Shown in pieces: positions 33,841-42,938 of a DNA stretch of 64,000 nucleotides (the first letter of the stretch is position 1; each line of letters starts with the position of its first letter). The notes beneath the pieces were generated by a model. That model was not told the DNA's origin and made no database searches. It saw only the letters and a program-made list of their open reading frames with translations. A program made the translations under genes and the position numbers. This stretch comes from Rebecca billardiae RCC1528 (lineage: Eukaryota > Haptophyta), in the NCBI GenBank assembly GCA_965240325.2, contig OZ251224.1:2790001-2854000 (forward strand), given 5' to 3'.

Positions 33841-34445
33841 CGCGAGCGTGCTCAAGCTGCTCGCGTGTGCCGCGTGTGCACTGGGCGCGGTGGCGGGTGC
33901 GCTGTGCGCCGCCGACACGTCCGCAGCGCGCGCCGCGCTCGGCGCCGCGCTCGGCGCGCTGCACGCCGCGGGCGCGGGCGGGCGCGCGGCGGCGTGGGCA
34001 CGAGGGCTGTCCGTGCTGTGCGCGGAGCTCGGCGCCGCCGGCGCGGGCGCGTGCCACGCGGCGCTGCTCGAGCTGCCGGCGGGTGCGCAGCTGCGCGCGC
34101 TCGGCGGGCTGCTCGGCACCGCGCTGAGCGCCGCGCGCCCGCCCGCCGGCGCCACGCCGGCCGGCGCGCTCTGGCGCCGTCGCGCTGTTCCGCGAGCACC
34201 TGCGCGGCGCCGCGCTGGCGGAGGCGCTGGCGCACGGCGGCGGCGCGGACGACGAGGAGGATGAGGAGACGATGAAGATGAGCAGGGCGAGGGCGGCGGA
34301 CCGTGGGCCGGCACGCCACACGTCTACCGATGATGCTCGGGCGCCGAACGAAGGCCAGCGCCAGAACGCATATGCCTGCGGGTTGAAGGCCAAAGCTCCT
34401 TTCGCCCGCTCGAAAGTGAAGGTTGTCTCGTTTGCTGTGTGCTGA
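33841..34445 (+). pseudogene. Gene fragment, Ala/Leu-rich helical protein C-terminus (frame-broken)
   Basis: About 33841-34180 reads as an amphipathic helical, HEAT-like protein (CAADTSAARAALGAALGALH, HAALLELPAGAQLRALGGLL). A convincing continuation, ALFREHLRGAALAEALAHGG followed by an acidic and then basic tail ending FAVC-stop at 34445, lies in another frame from 34182. Either an unrecognised intron or a frameshift separates them. It directly follows repeat copy A, so it may be part of a captured gene. Function unknown. Confidence 0.35.
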
Positions 34446-35065
34446 TTGGTGGTCGTCTTTCTATGGGTCGTAACCAAGCCGCTGCGTTTTTGTCAATAGC
34501 AAAGTTGGCATGGGCGAAGAGCAAACATCATAGTAAATGCGTGAGTGATTCTCGGTTTTCGAGTCTCTCCGCTCGCTGCGCGCTGATTGGTCGTTGTGCA
34601 GCTAACCCAAGGTTTTTAGTACACAGGTTGGTAGGAGTTGTGTTGTGTCGATATGGAATTGTGGACATAGAATGCTGAGCGTTTGACCAATCAACGTCTC
34701 GGGAAAAAGGACGAAACATGACTCACACGTGTGAGTACTCCCGATCTCCGGGAGATATGGCCATTTCCGCCCACTGGGGTCATTCAGGTGTAAAGTTGAG
34801 TAATTTGGCACCGCGCAATAAAGGTTCGTCGTTAGTAAAGTTGAGTACTTGACGAAGACTTTTTGCCAGGAGCCCAGGACCTCCAGCGCACGCGCTGGGT
34901 CCTCGTCCTATTTGGCAATATGCTATGAAGATTTACAACAAATCGCAGATTCGTTCACCCAGATATACTGACAAATGCACGTCCGTCCATCGACATATGC
35001 GAAATGGCCCGGGCGCGGCTATTTCGTCAATCGCGTCTTGCTAATGCAGAGCAATGGGCGAATGT
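34446..35065. other. AT-richer intergenic region, nothing recognisable
   Basis: Lower GC than the flanks, with stops in all frames every few dozen codons. No tRNA-like folding, inverted repeat or simple repeat stood out. It separates the gene fragment from the dispersed short repeat downstream of the FKBP gene. Confidence 0.6.
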
Positions 35066-35215
35066 ACCCCTCGAAAAAGCGAAAACTCACCCTCCAACAG
35101 CCCTCAAAATCGTCCCCCGTCCCCTTTTCTTTGATCAAAAGATCTGCTTTTTGACAACGTAGTGAGGGCCCCCGGCGGGGCTCCACGCTACGCGCTCCGC
35201 CCTGCACCGCGGGCC
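35066..35215 (-). repeat. Short dispersed repeat R1, copy 1
   Basis: About 150 bp, read on the minus strand from GGCCCGCGGTGCAGGGCGGA. It matches copy 2 (48752-48899, plus) and copy 3 (53565-53707, minus) and is the most diverged of the three. All are preceded by an ATGG-type sequence. Internal features shared by all include a CAAAAAG...GATCTTT...GATCAA palindromic zone and a G-run. No coding potential. Confidence 0.85.
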
Positions 35216-35233
35216 ATAATTTTAACACGCGAC

Positions 35234-35988
35234 TCAAAGTTCATCAGCAGCAGCATGATGACGAGGACTATGCTTTGCTCCCACCGGGATCTTATCGCCT
35301 GTGCGCAGCAAAGGGGAGATGCACGCGCCCGTGTTGTTGGGGGCGCATGCACTGGCGATGAGCTCGGCGTGCTGCGCGCGTCGGGCCTGAGTCCCAATGG
35401 TGCTCGGGCAAGTGCGACGCTGCACATCTAGTGACATCAACATACCGTGAATTTTCACCAGCTCGAGGCGGAATACCAGGGCATCGCCAGGGCCGATGGG
35501 GGGTAGATAGCGTCCTTTCTCTCCGTAGCCGAGCTCCGATGGGACGAAGAGTTCCCACTGATCTCCCTCAACCATGAGCTGCAGTGCCTCGCCCCAGCCT
35601 GCGCATCAGCGAGTGAGTTGCGCACCGCATGGTTAGGAGCGGGCGCGCGCACGCGCACGGGAAAGGTGCGGTCGCACGCACCCTTGATCACGCGGCTAGG
35701 GTTGAAGAGCATCGGAATCAGCTTCCCTTCCGAGCCATCGAACGTCATGCCATCCGGGAATTTTTGCGCGATCCAGCCTTTGTACGAGCACTCGCATGGT
35801 GAATCTTCCGTCGGTTGGAAATTCCCTTCACCTTTGCGAAGCACTCGGTACTGGAGGCCTGATGGTAGCACGACCACACCCTCCTTCTTCGCATTCTCCT
35901 CCAGGAGCTTCGTGCCCACCTCATTCGTCGCGAGAGTCGTTGCAAGGAGGAGAGCCGCGGCCACGCCGAAACGCCCGACGACCGCCAT
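35234..35988 (-). CDS. FKBP-type peptidyl-prolyl isomerase, secretory with ADEL tail, 174 aa
   Basis: Three exons, 35988-35682, 35598-35446 and 35298-35234, joined at GT-AG introns; the lengths sum to an exact frame. The chosen ATG gives a hydrophobic signal peptide (MAVVGRFGVAAALLLATT). The FKBP core is complete: GLQYRVLRKGEG, CECSYKGW, FDGSEG, VIKGWGEALQLM (created by splicing), GDQWELFVPSELGYGEKG, PPIGPGDALVFRLELVKIHG. FKBPs catalyse prolyl cis-trans isomerisation. The last exon adds a short tail ending HAAADEL, a KDEL-like retrieval signal, so the enzyme probably works in ER protein folding (inference). With its promoter within 268 bp of the divergent formate dehydrogenase gene, co-regulation is possible. 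Confidence 0.92.
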
Positions 35989-36256
35989 CGCACCAAACCC
36001 ACACAATCGATCTCGACTCTCGAGCGCCGAGATTCTCAGGATCGTCAAAACACTCAAACGGACGGACGCGCGCCGGTCGCCAGCTTTTCTCCTGGTCGTC
36101 ATCACTTACCTTACCCGGGCCCGTCCGCGGCTCCGCGCGATACGGCCGGCCGGCACCATCGCCTGCACGCCCGGCAGCAGCAGCGCCGCCAGCCGCGAGG
36201 GCGAGAGCCTGCCAAACACGAGCCGCACGTCGACGAACTTCTGGAGCGTGTCGACC
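35989..36256. promoter_or_regulatory. Bidirectional promoter region, FKBP / formate dehydrogenase
   Basis: 268 bp between divergent ATGs. No clear TATA element; GC-rich with open but unrecognisable frames. Function inferred from position only. Confidence 0.5.
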
Positions 36257-37619
36257 ATGCGCGTCATGATGCTCTCGCCGCGCATCCGCTCACGCCTGTT
36301 CCGGACGTCCGCGGCCGCTCGTGCCAAAGTGCTGTGCGCGCTGTACCCCGACCCCACCTCTGGCTTTCCACCCAAGTACGCGCGCGACGCGCTGCCTACG
36401 CTCGACGCCTACCCCGATGGCATGACGCTGCCGACGCCCAAGGGCATCGACTTTGTGCCGGGCGAGCTGCTGGGCAGCGCGAGCGGCGCACTTGGGCTGC
36501 GCCCGTTCCTCGAGCGCGAGGGCCACCAGCTCGTTGTCACGACCGACAAGGACGGCGAGGGCTGCGAGTTTGAGCGCCACCTGCCCGACGCCGAGTACGT
36601 GATCTCGCAGCCCTTCTTCCCCGCGTACATGTCGCGCCGCCGGCTGGAGATGGCGCCCAAGCTGCGCGCGTGCATCACCGCGGGGATCGGCTCGGACCAC
36701 GTGGACCTGCAGGCGGCGATGGACCGGCGCGTCGACGTGTGCGAGGTCACGTTCTGCAACTCGATCTCTGTCGCCGAGCACGTCGTGATGACGATTCTAG
36801 CGCTCGTGCGCAATTTCGTCCCCGCGCACGAGCGCGCGCGCGACGGCGGTTGGAACATCGCGGATATCGTGCAGCGCTCTTACGACCTGGAAGGGATGCA
36901 CGTGGGCACGGTGGCCGCCGGTCGGATCGGCCGCGCGGTGCTGGAGCGCCTCCGCCCGTTCGGCGTGCAGCTACACTACTGCGACAACCACGCGCTGCCG
37001 CCGGATGCGGAGGCCGCGCTCGGCGCGCGCCGCTGGGAGAAGTGGACGGAGATGGCTGCGCAGTGCGACGTCGTCACGCTCAACTGCCCGCTGCACCCGG
37101 CAACCGAGCACATGGTCAACACCCAGACCATCGGCTCCTTCAAGCGTGGCGCCTACCTCATCAACACTGCACGCGGTGCGTAGCGCGCGCGGCGCGCCCG
37201 GCGCCGCGCGCGAGTGCGCATGGATGCGGCCCCCCCTCGGCTGAGTCGGCGGCGCCTTGCGTCGTGCCGCTCCCCGCCGTGGCATGCGCCCCGCAGGCAA
37301 GCTGTGCGACCGCGACGTGATCGCCGCCGCGTTGCGCAGTGGCCAGCTTGGCGGGTACGCAGGCGACGTGTGGTTCCCGCAGCCGCCCGCAGCCGACCAC
37401 CCGTGGCGCACCATGCCCAACCACGCCATGACGCCACATGTCTCAGGGACGTCACTCTCCGCCCAGGCGCGCTACGCGAGCGGCGTGCGCGAGATTCTTG
37501 AGTGCTACTTCGAGGGGCGGCCCATCCGTGAGCCCTACCAGATCGTGACCAACGGGGCCCTTGCAGGCGCCGGTGCCCACGCCTACACGGCCGGCGACTC
37601 CACCAAGGGCGCGCTGTGA
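36257..37619 (+). CDS. FDH: NAD-dependent formate dehydrogenase, 413 aa
   Basis: Two exons, 36257-37175 and 37297-37619. The 121-bp GT-AG intron splits the conserved NTARGKLCDRD. The enzyme oxidises formate to CO2 with NAD+. Visible catalytic and binding elements: NSISVAEHVVM with the formate-binding Asn, the Rossmann motif VGTVAAGRIGRAVLERLRPF, the NAD-selective Asp in YCDNHALP, catalytic Arg in NTARGK, Gln and DHPWRTMPNH, and the catalytic His in TPHVSGTSLSAQARYA. The length matches the family plus a presequence. The start is the ATG giving MRVMMLSPRIRSRLFRTSAAA, a basic, hydroxylated stretch like a mitochondrial transit peptide. Where bacterial enzymes have Asp-Arg at the adenine-ribose site, this one has Asp-Asn. 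Identification is firm, targeting inferred. Confidence 0.97.
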
Positions 37620-38166
37620 GGGCGTATTTCACCAAGCAGTTCAAGTTGCGCTCCGAGAACGTCGCCGAATGAGTAACGACCGAGCCTACTATACTAGCTG
37701 TCTAGCAGCGGTGACTGCGCGTTGTTAGAGCAGGACAGATACGATTGCACTCGATACAGCACGTGTGGGCTGCAGTCCGCCTGGATCGACCCCGCTGAGA
37801 CGACGGCGCTCCATCCGTGAGCGCCGGCGGCCGTTCGAGTACTCATGTCAATGCGTCGCAACCATTACCAACGGGCGCGCGCTGAAACCGTCATCACCGA
37901 TCACTCCGGGGCCAACCTTCCGAGACTCCACTGAGCTTCGGACTCTGGTTGTCCGGACCGTTCTGCAGCGCCCTCAATGGCTGTGAGCTTGTCCGTGCGG
38001 GTAGATGAGCGTGTACAATCAGCTCGTAGTGCATCAGTGCCAGAATACTGCTCTGACACGCGTGTCTTTCCATCGCCATCGCGCGGCGTAAGGCTGCTGC
38101 ATTGTCATCGCCATCGCAGGAAACAACACTACGTGTCACATGTCCATGGGCATGATGACAATACAT

Positions 38167-38249
<83 letters not shown>

Positions 38250-38260
38250 TAACGACGTGG

Positions 38261-38330
<70 letters not shown>

Positions 38331-39146
38331 TATATATATACGATATATATATATATATATATCGTATACTATACACATATATGTACATATGTGTGACAAT
38401 ATACACACACACACACACATACTTATGTGTATATGATCGGCTACGCCGATCTTCGGGTAGTGAACAACTAAGTTGAGGGCGCACGGCCCTAGTTGTCGTC
38501 GCGTTCCGTTTGACACGATGCCCGGAAGCACAAGCAGGCGAAGCACGTCGCACCCCAGCAGCCGGCTACAGTAGCGTCGTACAGCACCGTGACAGCGTCG
38601 CGCGCACTGGTCACGTAGACGCCACCGTCGTAGCGGGCAGCCTGAGGCCATTGATGATTTGACGATGCGATGATTGCAGGCCGCTGGTGACACTGTCTCT
38701 TATTCTTACAGTAGTAATTTATATAGTAAACTGTAGTCTGTACTCTGTAAGACTGTATAGCCGATTCATCACATTCACATGCGAATCAGTAACTCAGGTG
38801 ACTCCCCTGACCGTCATTGGGCATGAGTCGTTACTCATAGTATTATTAATTATAACGTATTTTACGAAACTGTTAACCTTGAACGACCCTGGCCGTTGGA
38901 GTCGCCGCCGCCGTGCCGTGGGCGGTCGCTGCTTGCTCAGGCTCCATGGACGGCTATCGGACGCCGCGTCCGCCGCTGCCGCAGTCGCTGGGCGCCGCTG
39001 GGGGCTGGCGCCGGCACGCTGCTGAGTGAGTTCACGGGCGGCCGCCTCGAGCGAGGACGGGTGTGCGATCAGCGCAGGAGGCCCCTGCGCCGCCGACTTG
39101 TTACGGTCATGTTGGCAGCCCGGACCAGGGCGCTCACGGACCCGTA
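37620..39146. other. Intergenic region with a large simple-sequence block
   Basis: Lies between the converging formate dehydrogenase and SPPP-protein genes. About 38160-38430 is a compound microsatellite, (CA)n(TA)n, a unique core, (TA)n(TG)n, then further TA and CA runs. The flanks (37620-38160, 38430-39146) show no recognisable gene on either strand. Confidence 0.7.
38166..38430. repeat. Compound (CA)(TA)...(TA)(TG) quasi-palindromic microsatellite
   Basis: A (CA) run of about 60 bp and a (TA) run lead into ATATTAACGACGTGGTAT (core 38245-38265), followed by (TA)n and (TG)n. The TG run is the reverse complement of the CA run, so the block is a long imperfect inverted repeat centred on the core. 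Confidence 0.95.
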
Positions 39147-40219
39147 CTAACACTGGCTGCGCTGGTGCCGAGTGCGAGTCCAAACGAACGCTGCCGCCGC
39201 CAACGTGGCAATCACCACCACAGCAAGTCCAGCGAGCACAGCGGTGGCCACGACGGGCCCGACATCGTCATCGACCAGCAAGAAGCGCGAGTGCCCGGGC
39301 CCATCATCGTCGCCATCGAACATCACCTTCTCGATCATCCTGTGGGCCGAAAAAGCCACCTGCGCGCGAGGAAGGTGCGGGAAACGGTGGCATTTGCGGA
39401 ATGCGGATGGTGAGGGCTCAGCGTGCGAGGGCGCCAGGGGTGCGACACTCGATGGCATGGGCGGGAGCGCACTGCGCGTGTAAGGCCCGCCGCGCACGCA
39501 GTACGCACCGTGACGAGGCAGATTGGGCCGCACTTCACGTACGGCGGCGGCGACGATGGTGGCGGCGATGACGGCGGCGACGGCGGCGAGGGTGAGGGCG
39601 AGGGTGAGGGCGGCGATGGCGATGGCGGCGGCGATGGCGATGGCGGCGGCGATGGCGATGGAGGCGGCGGCGGCGAAGGCGGCGGCGAAGGCGGCGGCGA
39701 AGGCGGCGGCGAAGGCGGCGGCGAAGGAGACAGCGCAGTGCAATCAGACACTCGAAAGCCATCGCAGCTGATATCCGCACAGGCCCACGAACCATCACAC
39801 TCGAACGTCTCGTCAACTTCGTCGAGGCGCCGACGCGTGTAGGAGTAGCTGTACGAGTACGAGTAGTAGTATCCTCCGCCAAGGCTGGGCTCGGTGCAGG
39901 TCGCCGAGCATGTTATGGGGTCGAGCCGGCGACCGTGCGGACCAAGAGACGACGCTCGCTCCTCGTCGCTCTCTTGCGCCAGCACGCGCCGACGGGTGCA
40001 CCCGGTTGATCCGACCATCACATCGCAGCTGCTCGCGTCGCACTCATACCAGCACCCAGAATCTGGTGGGCACTCGTGGTAGACGGTCGGGTCGCTCGTC
40101 AGCGCCAGCACGTCTGCCGCCAACGCGCTGATGTCACACGTCGTCGCGATGACGAATGCCGGCAGCTGTAGCAGCAGTGTCGCGACAAGCGCGATCGGAG
40201 AGCGCAGCATCGTGCACAC
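39147..40219 (-). CDS. Secreted/membrane-anchored Cys-rich protein with SPPP stalk, about 289 aa
   Basis: Exon 1 is 40219-39543; exon 2 is most likely 39339-39147 after a 203-bp intron (donor GTACGTGA, acceptor CACAG), which keeps the frame. Order: signal peptide (MCTMLRSPIALVATLLLQL), a Cys-rich segment (DISALAADVLALTSD, CPPDSGCWYECDASSC), a linker with SYSYSYSY, a second Cys-rich patch, an SPPP/SPSP stalk (about 165-226), and after the intron an acidic stretch and one membrane helix (ATAVLAGLAVVVIATLAAAAFVW) with a basic tail. This is the layout of an algal surface or wall-anchored glycoprotein; no catalytic family is recognised. An alternative acceptor at CGCGCAG, 15 bp upstream, would need a different donor. 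Its 5' part was caught in the 2184-bp amplification. Confidence 0.72.
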
Positions 40220-40754
40220 ACTACGACACAGTAGCCGAGTAGCGTGTACAGCTAGTCGTTCGGCGCCGGTCGGCGGCGCAAGAATTGAAGTGACAGAAGT
40301 TGGTGCCCTCCGGGATCCGTACGTCTTCCACAGACGACCATCGACGTCGTGCTATTAATTACCGGGTAGTTGGCGCGCCGGTGGCGACGTCGTCGTCAAT
40401 AATAAATTCCCCTTTATAACGGGCTCCGGGTGATCAGACTGGCGGCCGAAGCCTCCAGCCCTACCCTGGCCAGCCCCCAACCAAGGGCGGTACTCGACAA
40501 TGCAGCGCGCGGCGCTGCAGGGAGTGCATGGGATTGTCCTATTTGCAAATACAGCAGAAGACCATCAGCAGTCCCCGCGGTTGACCGCACCGCGCCTCGA
40601 CCGATGGCGGCGGGATTGGCGGCGGCATCCCCTTGACGTCAACGCCGGCTGGCGGTGTGCGGGCGACTCGTCGTCGCGTGAGAGCCGAGTGTGCGCGTAG
40701 CGCGTCAGCTCCGCTGCGCAAGAGAGCCAGCTCGCTCGTGTGAACTCGCAGGCG
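40220..40754. promoter_or_regulatory. Divergent promoter of SPPP-protein and Cys/His-rich genes (array copy 1)
   Basis: 535 bp between divergent ATGs. A TATA-like TTTATAA lies at 40413-40419, reading toward the plus-strand gene. The interval recurs in each array unit (TTTATAA at 42597, 44781 and 46965). An exact 81-bp piece (40404-40484) containing this TATA is found inverted at 53345-53425. Confidence 0.6.
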
Positions 40755-42128
40755 ATGCCGTCAAGGCCTCGGAGCTGGACGACCTTTGTTGCGCTCACGA
40801 CTGCGGCGATGCTGAATGACTCGAAACTCGAAGCGGAGCTCGAAGCGCGTCGCGCCGCGACGACGCGCGGCTACGCCACGCCCACCAGCGCCGAGCGCGC
40901 GCGCTGGCACCAGCTTGGGCTCGACCGGGTGCCGCACACGACGGACAAGCGCATCCTACATGCCGAGCGCGCGCTCGGCGGCGCGCGGCACGTGCTGGGC
41001 TTCGTGCAGTGGCAGAAACCGGCCTGCCATCAAGAGCTTCACGCCGTTGGCCGCCGCGTGTACCATCAAGCCGGCGGTAGCCTCGATGCCGCCCTGGGCG
41101 CATGTGGCTGGCGATGCGCAGCTGGCTGCTTCCACGGTGTTGCGAGCGCGCACATCCGAGCGCTCCTTGAGGCCGTGTCGCCGAATGGCTCATCGCCCAC
41201 AGCGCTGAGACACTTGGCAGACTCACTCGCCGCTTTCGTCCTCGACGAGCGCATCCCCGCGCTCGCGCTCTACCCGCAGATCGGCGTGATGCACGCAGTC
41301 GGTCACGGCCTGCTGCAGTCGGGACGGCTCTCGCTCATGGGCGCGCTCGAGCTGTGTGCGGGTGCGCTCGCGGCCCGGCTCCCAACGCCGCGCTCGATGA
41401 CGACCGCGTGCGCGAACGGCGTGCTGATGGAGGCCTTCCAGCCTCAGGTCCGCCACGGTGTCGCACGCGCGCCCGACGATCGCTCGATCAGCGCTGCAAA
41501 GCTCACGTACGACGAGGCGGTGCAGCTCTGCGCGCGCGCACCGATGCCCGCGCTCGCGCGGCGAAGCTGCTTCTACTATGGCGTCGCGCGCCTGTGGGCG
41601 CGCTGCGCCAAGTGTGGCCTGGCGCCCGCCTGCCTGCGCACGCCGCTCGGCGCGCCGGTGCGCTGCGAGCCCGGGAATGCCACGGCACGCCCCGATCCGC
41701 TGGATGCGCACACGCTCGCGGACCTGTGCTCAGAAGCCACGTTTGCAGCGACGGCGGCCACAGTCGCCAGCTGCTGGAACACGCTGGGTCATTACGTGGG
41801 GAACGTGCTGAGCTCCGTGTTGCACGCCGACGGGCGGCATTGCGCTCTCGCGCCCACCGTCGCCTCCCGCCTCGCCTGCGTCGACGGCTACGCCACGCGA
41901 CGCGGCATCATGGTATCTGCATCGGGCATCGATCGTCGACCCAAGTTGATGGCCGAACTGTGCGGCAAACTCCCCGACCCGGCCTCCCGCACGCTGTGCG
42001 CAGCGATCAGTGCCGCGGGCAGGTACGCGCCCGCACGGGAGTACACCCTGATGGACCTGTACGACGATGAGGCGGAGACTGCGAGCGCCGACAAGCCGCC
42101 GGCCGTCCATCCGGCCGATGAGCACTGA
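40755..42128 (+). CDS. Cys/His-rich protein of unknown function, array copy 1, 457 aa
   Basis: Intronless frame starting at the first ATG (MPSRPRSWTTFVALTTAAML, a short hydrophobic N-terminal stretch that could be a weak signal or anchor). The body has three recurring Cys/His patterns: CHQELHAVGRRVY with CGWRCAAGCFHG (about 90-130); MHAVGHGLL with a following Cys, then CANGVLMEAF (about 180-235); and CWNTLGHYVGNVL (about 345). The repeated H-x2-GH/GR helices each followed by cysteines suggest a repeated helical domain with disulfides or bound metal (inference). The end is acidic. I do not recognise a named family. Frames in all four units encode the same protein. Confidence 0.75.
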   Translation: MPSRPRSWTTFVALTTAAMLNDSKLEAELEARRAATTRGYATPTSAERARWHQLGLDRVPHTTDKRILHAERALGGARHVLGFVQWQKPACHQELHAVGRRVYHQAGGSLDAALGACGWRCAAGCFHGVASAHIRALLEAVSPNGSSPTALRHLADSLAAFVLDERIPALALYPQIGVMHAVGHGLLQSGRLSLMGALELCAGALAARLPTPRSMTTACANGVLMEAFQPQVRHGVARAPDDRSISAAKLTYDEAVQLCARAPMPALARRSCFYYGVARLWARCAKCGLAPACLRTPLGAPVRCEPGNATARPDPLDAHTLADLCSEATFAATAATVASCWNTLGHYVGNVLSSVLHADGRHCALAPTVASRLACVDGYATRRGIMVSASGIDRRPKLMAELCGKLPDPASRTLCAAISAAGRYAPAREYTLMDLYDDEAETASADKPPAVHPADEH

Positions 42129-42166
42129 GCGTATAGTCGCTGCGCCACCGTAGTCCGTACACCGTC

Positions 42167-42403
42167 TCATGACCCCGAATCGCACCCGGTTGATCCGACC
42201 ATCACATCGCAGCTGCTCGCGTCGCACTCATACCAGCACCCAGAATCTGGTGGGCACTCGTGGTAGACGGTCGGGTCGCTCGTCAGCGCCAGCACGTCTG
42301 CCGCCAACGCGCTGATGTCACACGTCGTCGCGATGACGAATGCCGGCAGCTGTAGCAGCAGTGTCGCGACAAGCGCGATCGGAGAGCGCAGCATCGTGCA
42401 CAC
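42167..42403 (-). CDS. Truncated copy of the SPPP-protein gene, 78-aa secreted peptide frame (unit 2)
   Basis: Array unit 2 repeats the start of the SPPP-protein gene: signal peptide plus first Cys-rich segment through GSTGC. The tandem junction then adds DSGS and a stop. The promoter is intact, so a 78-residue secreted Cys-rich peptide could be made. It is either a by-product of the amplification or a new small gene. Confidence 0.5.
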   Translation of the reverse strand: MCTMLRSPIALVATLLLQLPAFVIATTCDISALAADVLALTSDPTVYHECPPDSGCWYECDASSCDVMVGSTGCDSGS

Positions 42404-42938
42404 ACTACGACACAGTAGCCGAGTAGCGTGTACAGCTAGTCGTTCGGCGCCGGTCGGCGGCGCAAGAATTGAAGTGACAGAAGTTGGTGCCCTCCGGGAT
42501 CCGTACGTCTTCCACAGACGACCATCGACGTCGTGCTATTAATTACCGGGTAGTTGGCGCGCCGGTGGCGACGTCGTCGTCAATAATAAATTCCCCTTTA
42601 TAACGGGCTCCGGGTGATCAGACTGGCGGCCGAAGCCTCCAGCCCTACCCTGGCCAGCCCCCAACCAAGGGCGGTACTCGACAATGCAGCGCGCGGCGCT
42701 GCAGGGAGTGCATGGGATTGTCCTATTTGCAAATACAGCAGAAGACCATCAGCAGTCCCCGCGGTTGACCGCACCGCGCCTCGACCGATGGCGGCGGGAT
42801 TGGCGGCGGCATCCCCTTGACGTCAACGCCGGCTGGCGGTGTGCGGGCGACTCGTCGTCGCGTGAGAGCCGAGTGTGCGCGTAGCGCGTCAGCTCCGCTG
42901 CGCAAGAGAGCCAGCTCGCTCGTGTGAACTCGCAGGCG

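Noticed and set aside
39423-39842. Gly/Asp-rich plus-strand frame opposite the SPPP stalk of the membrane protein
   Set aside because: Mirror of the SPPP codons, same effect as in the giant gene.
40795-41711. Minus-strand and alternate-frame ORFs repeated in each 2184-bp unit
   Set aside because: Arg/Ala/His-rich shadows of the Cys/His-rich gene.
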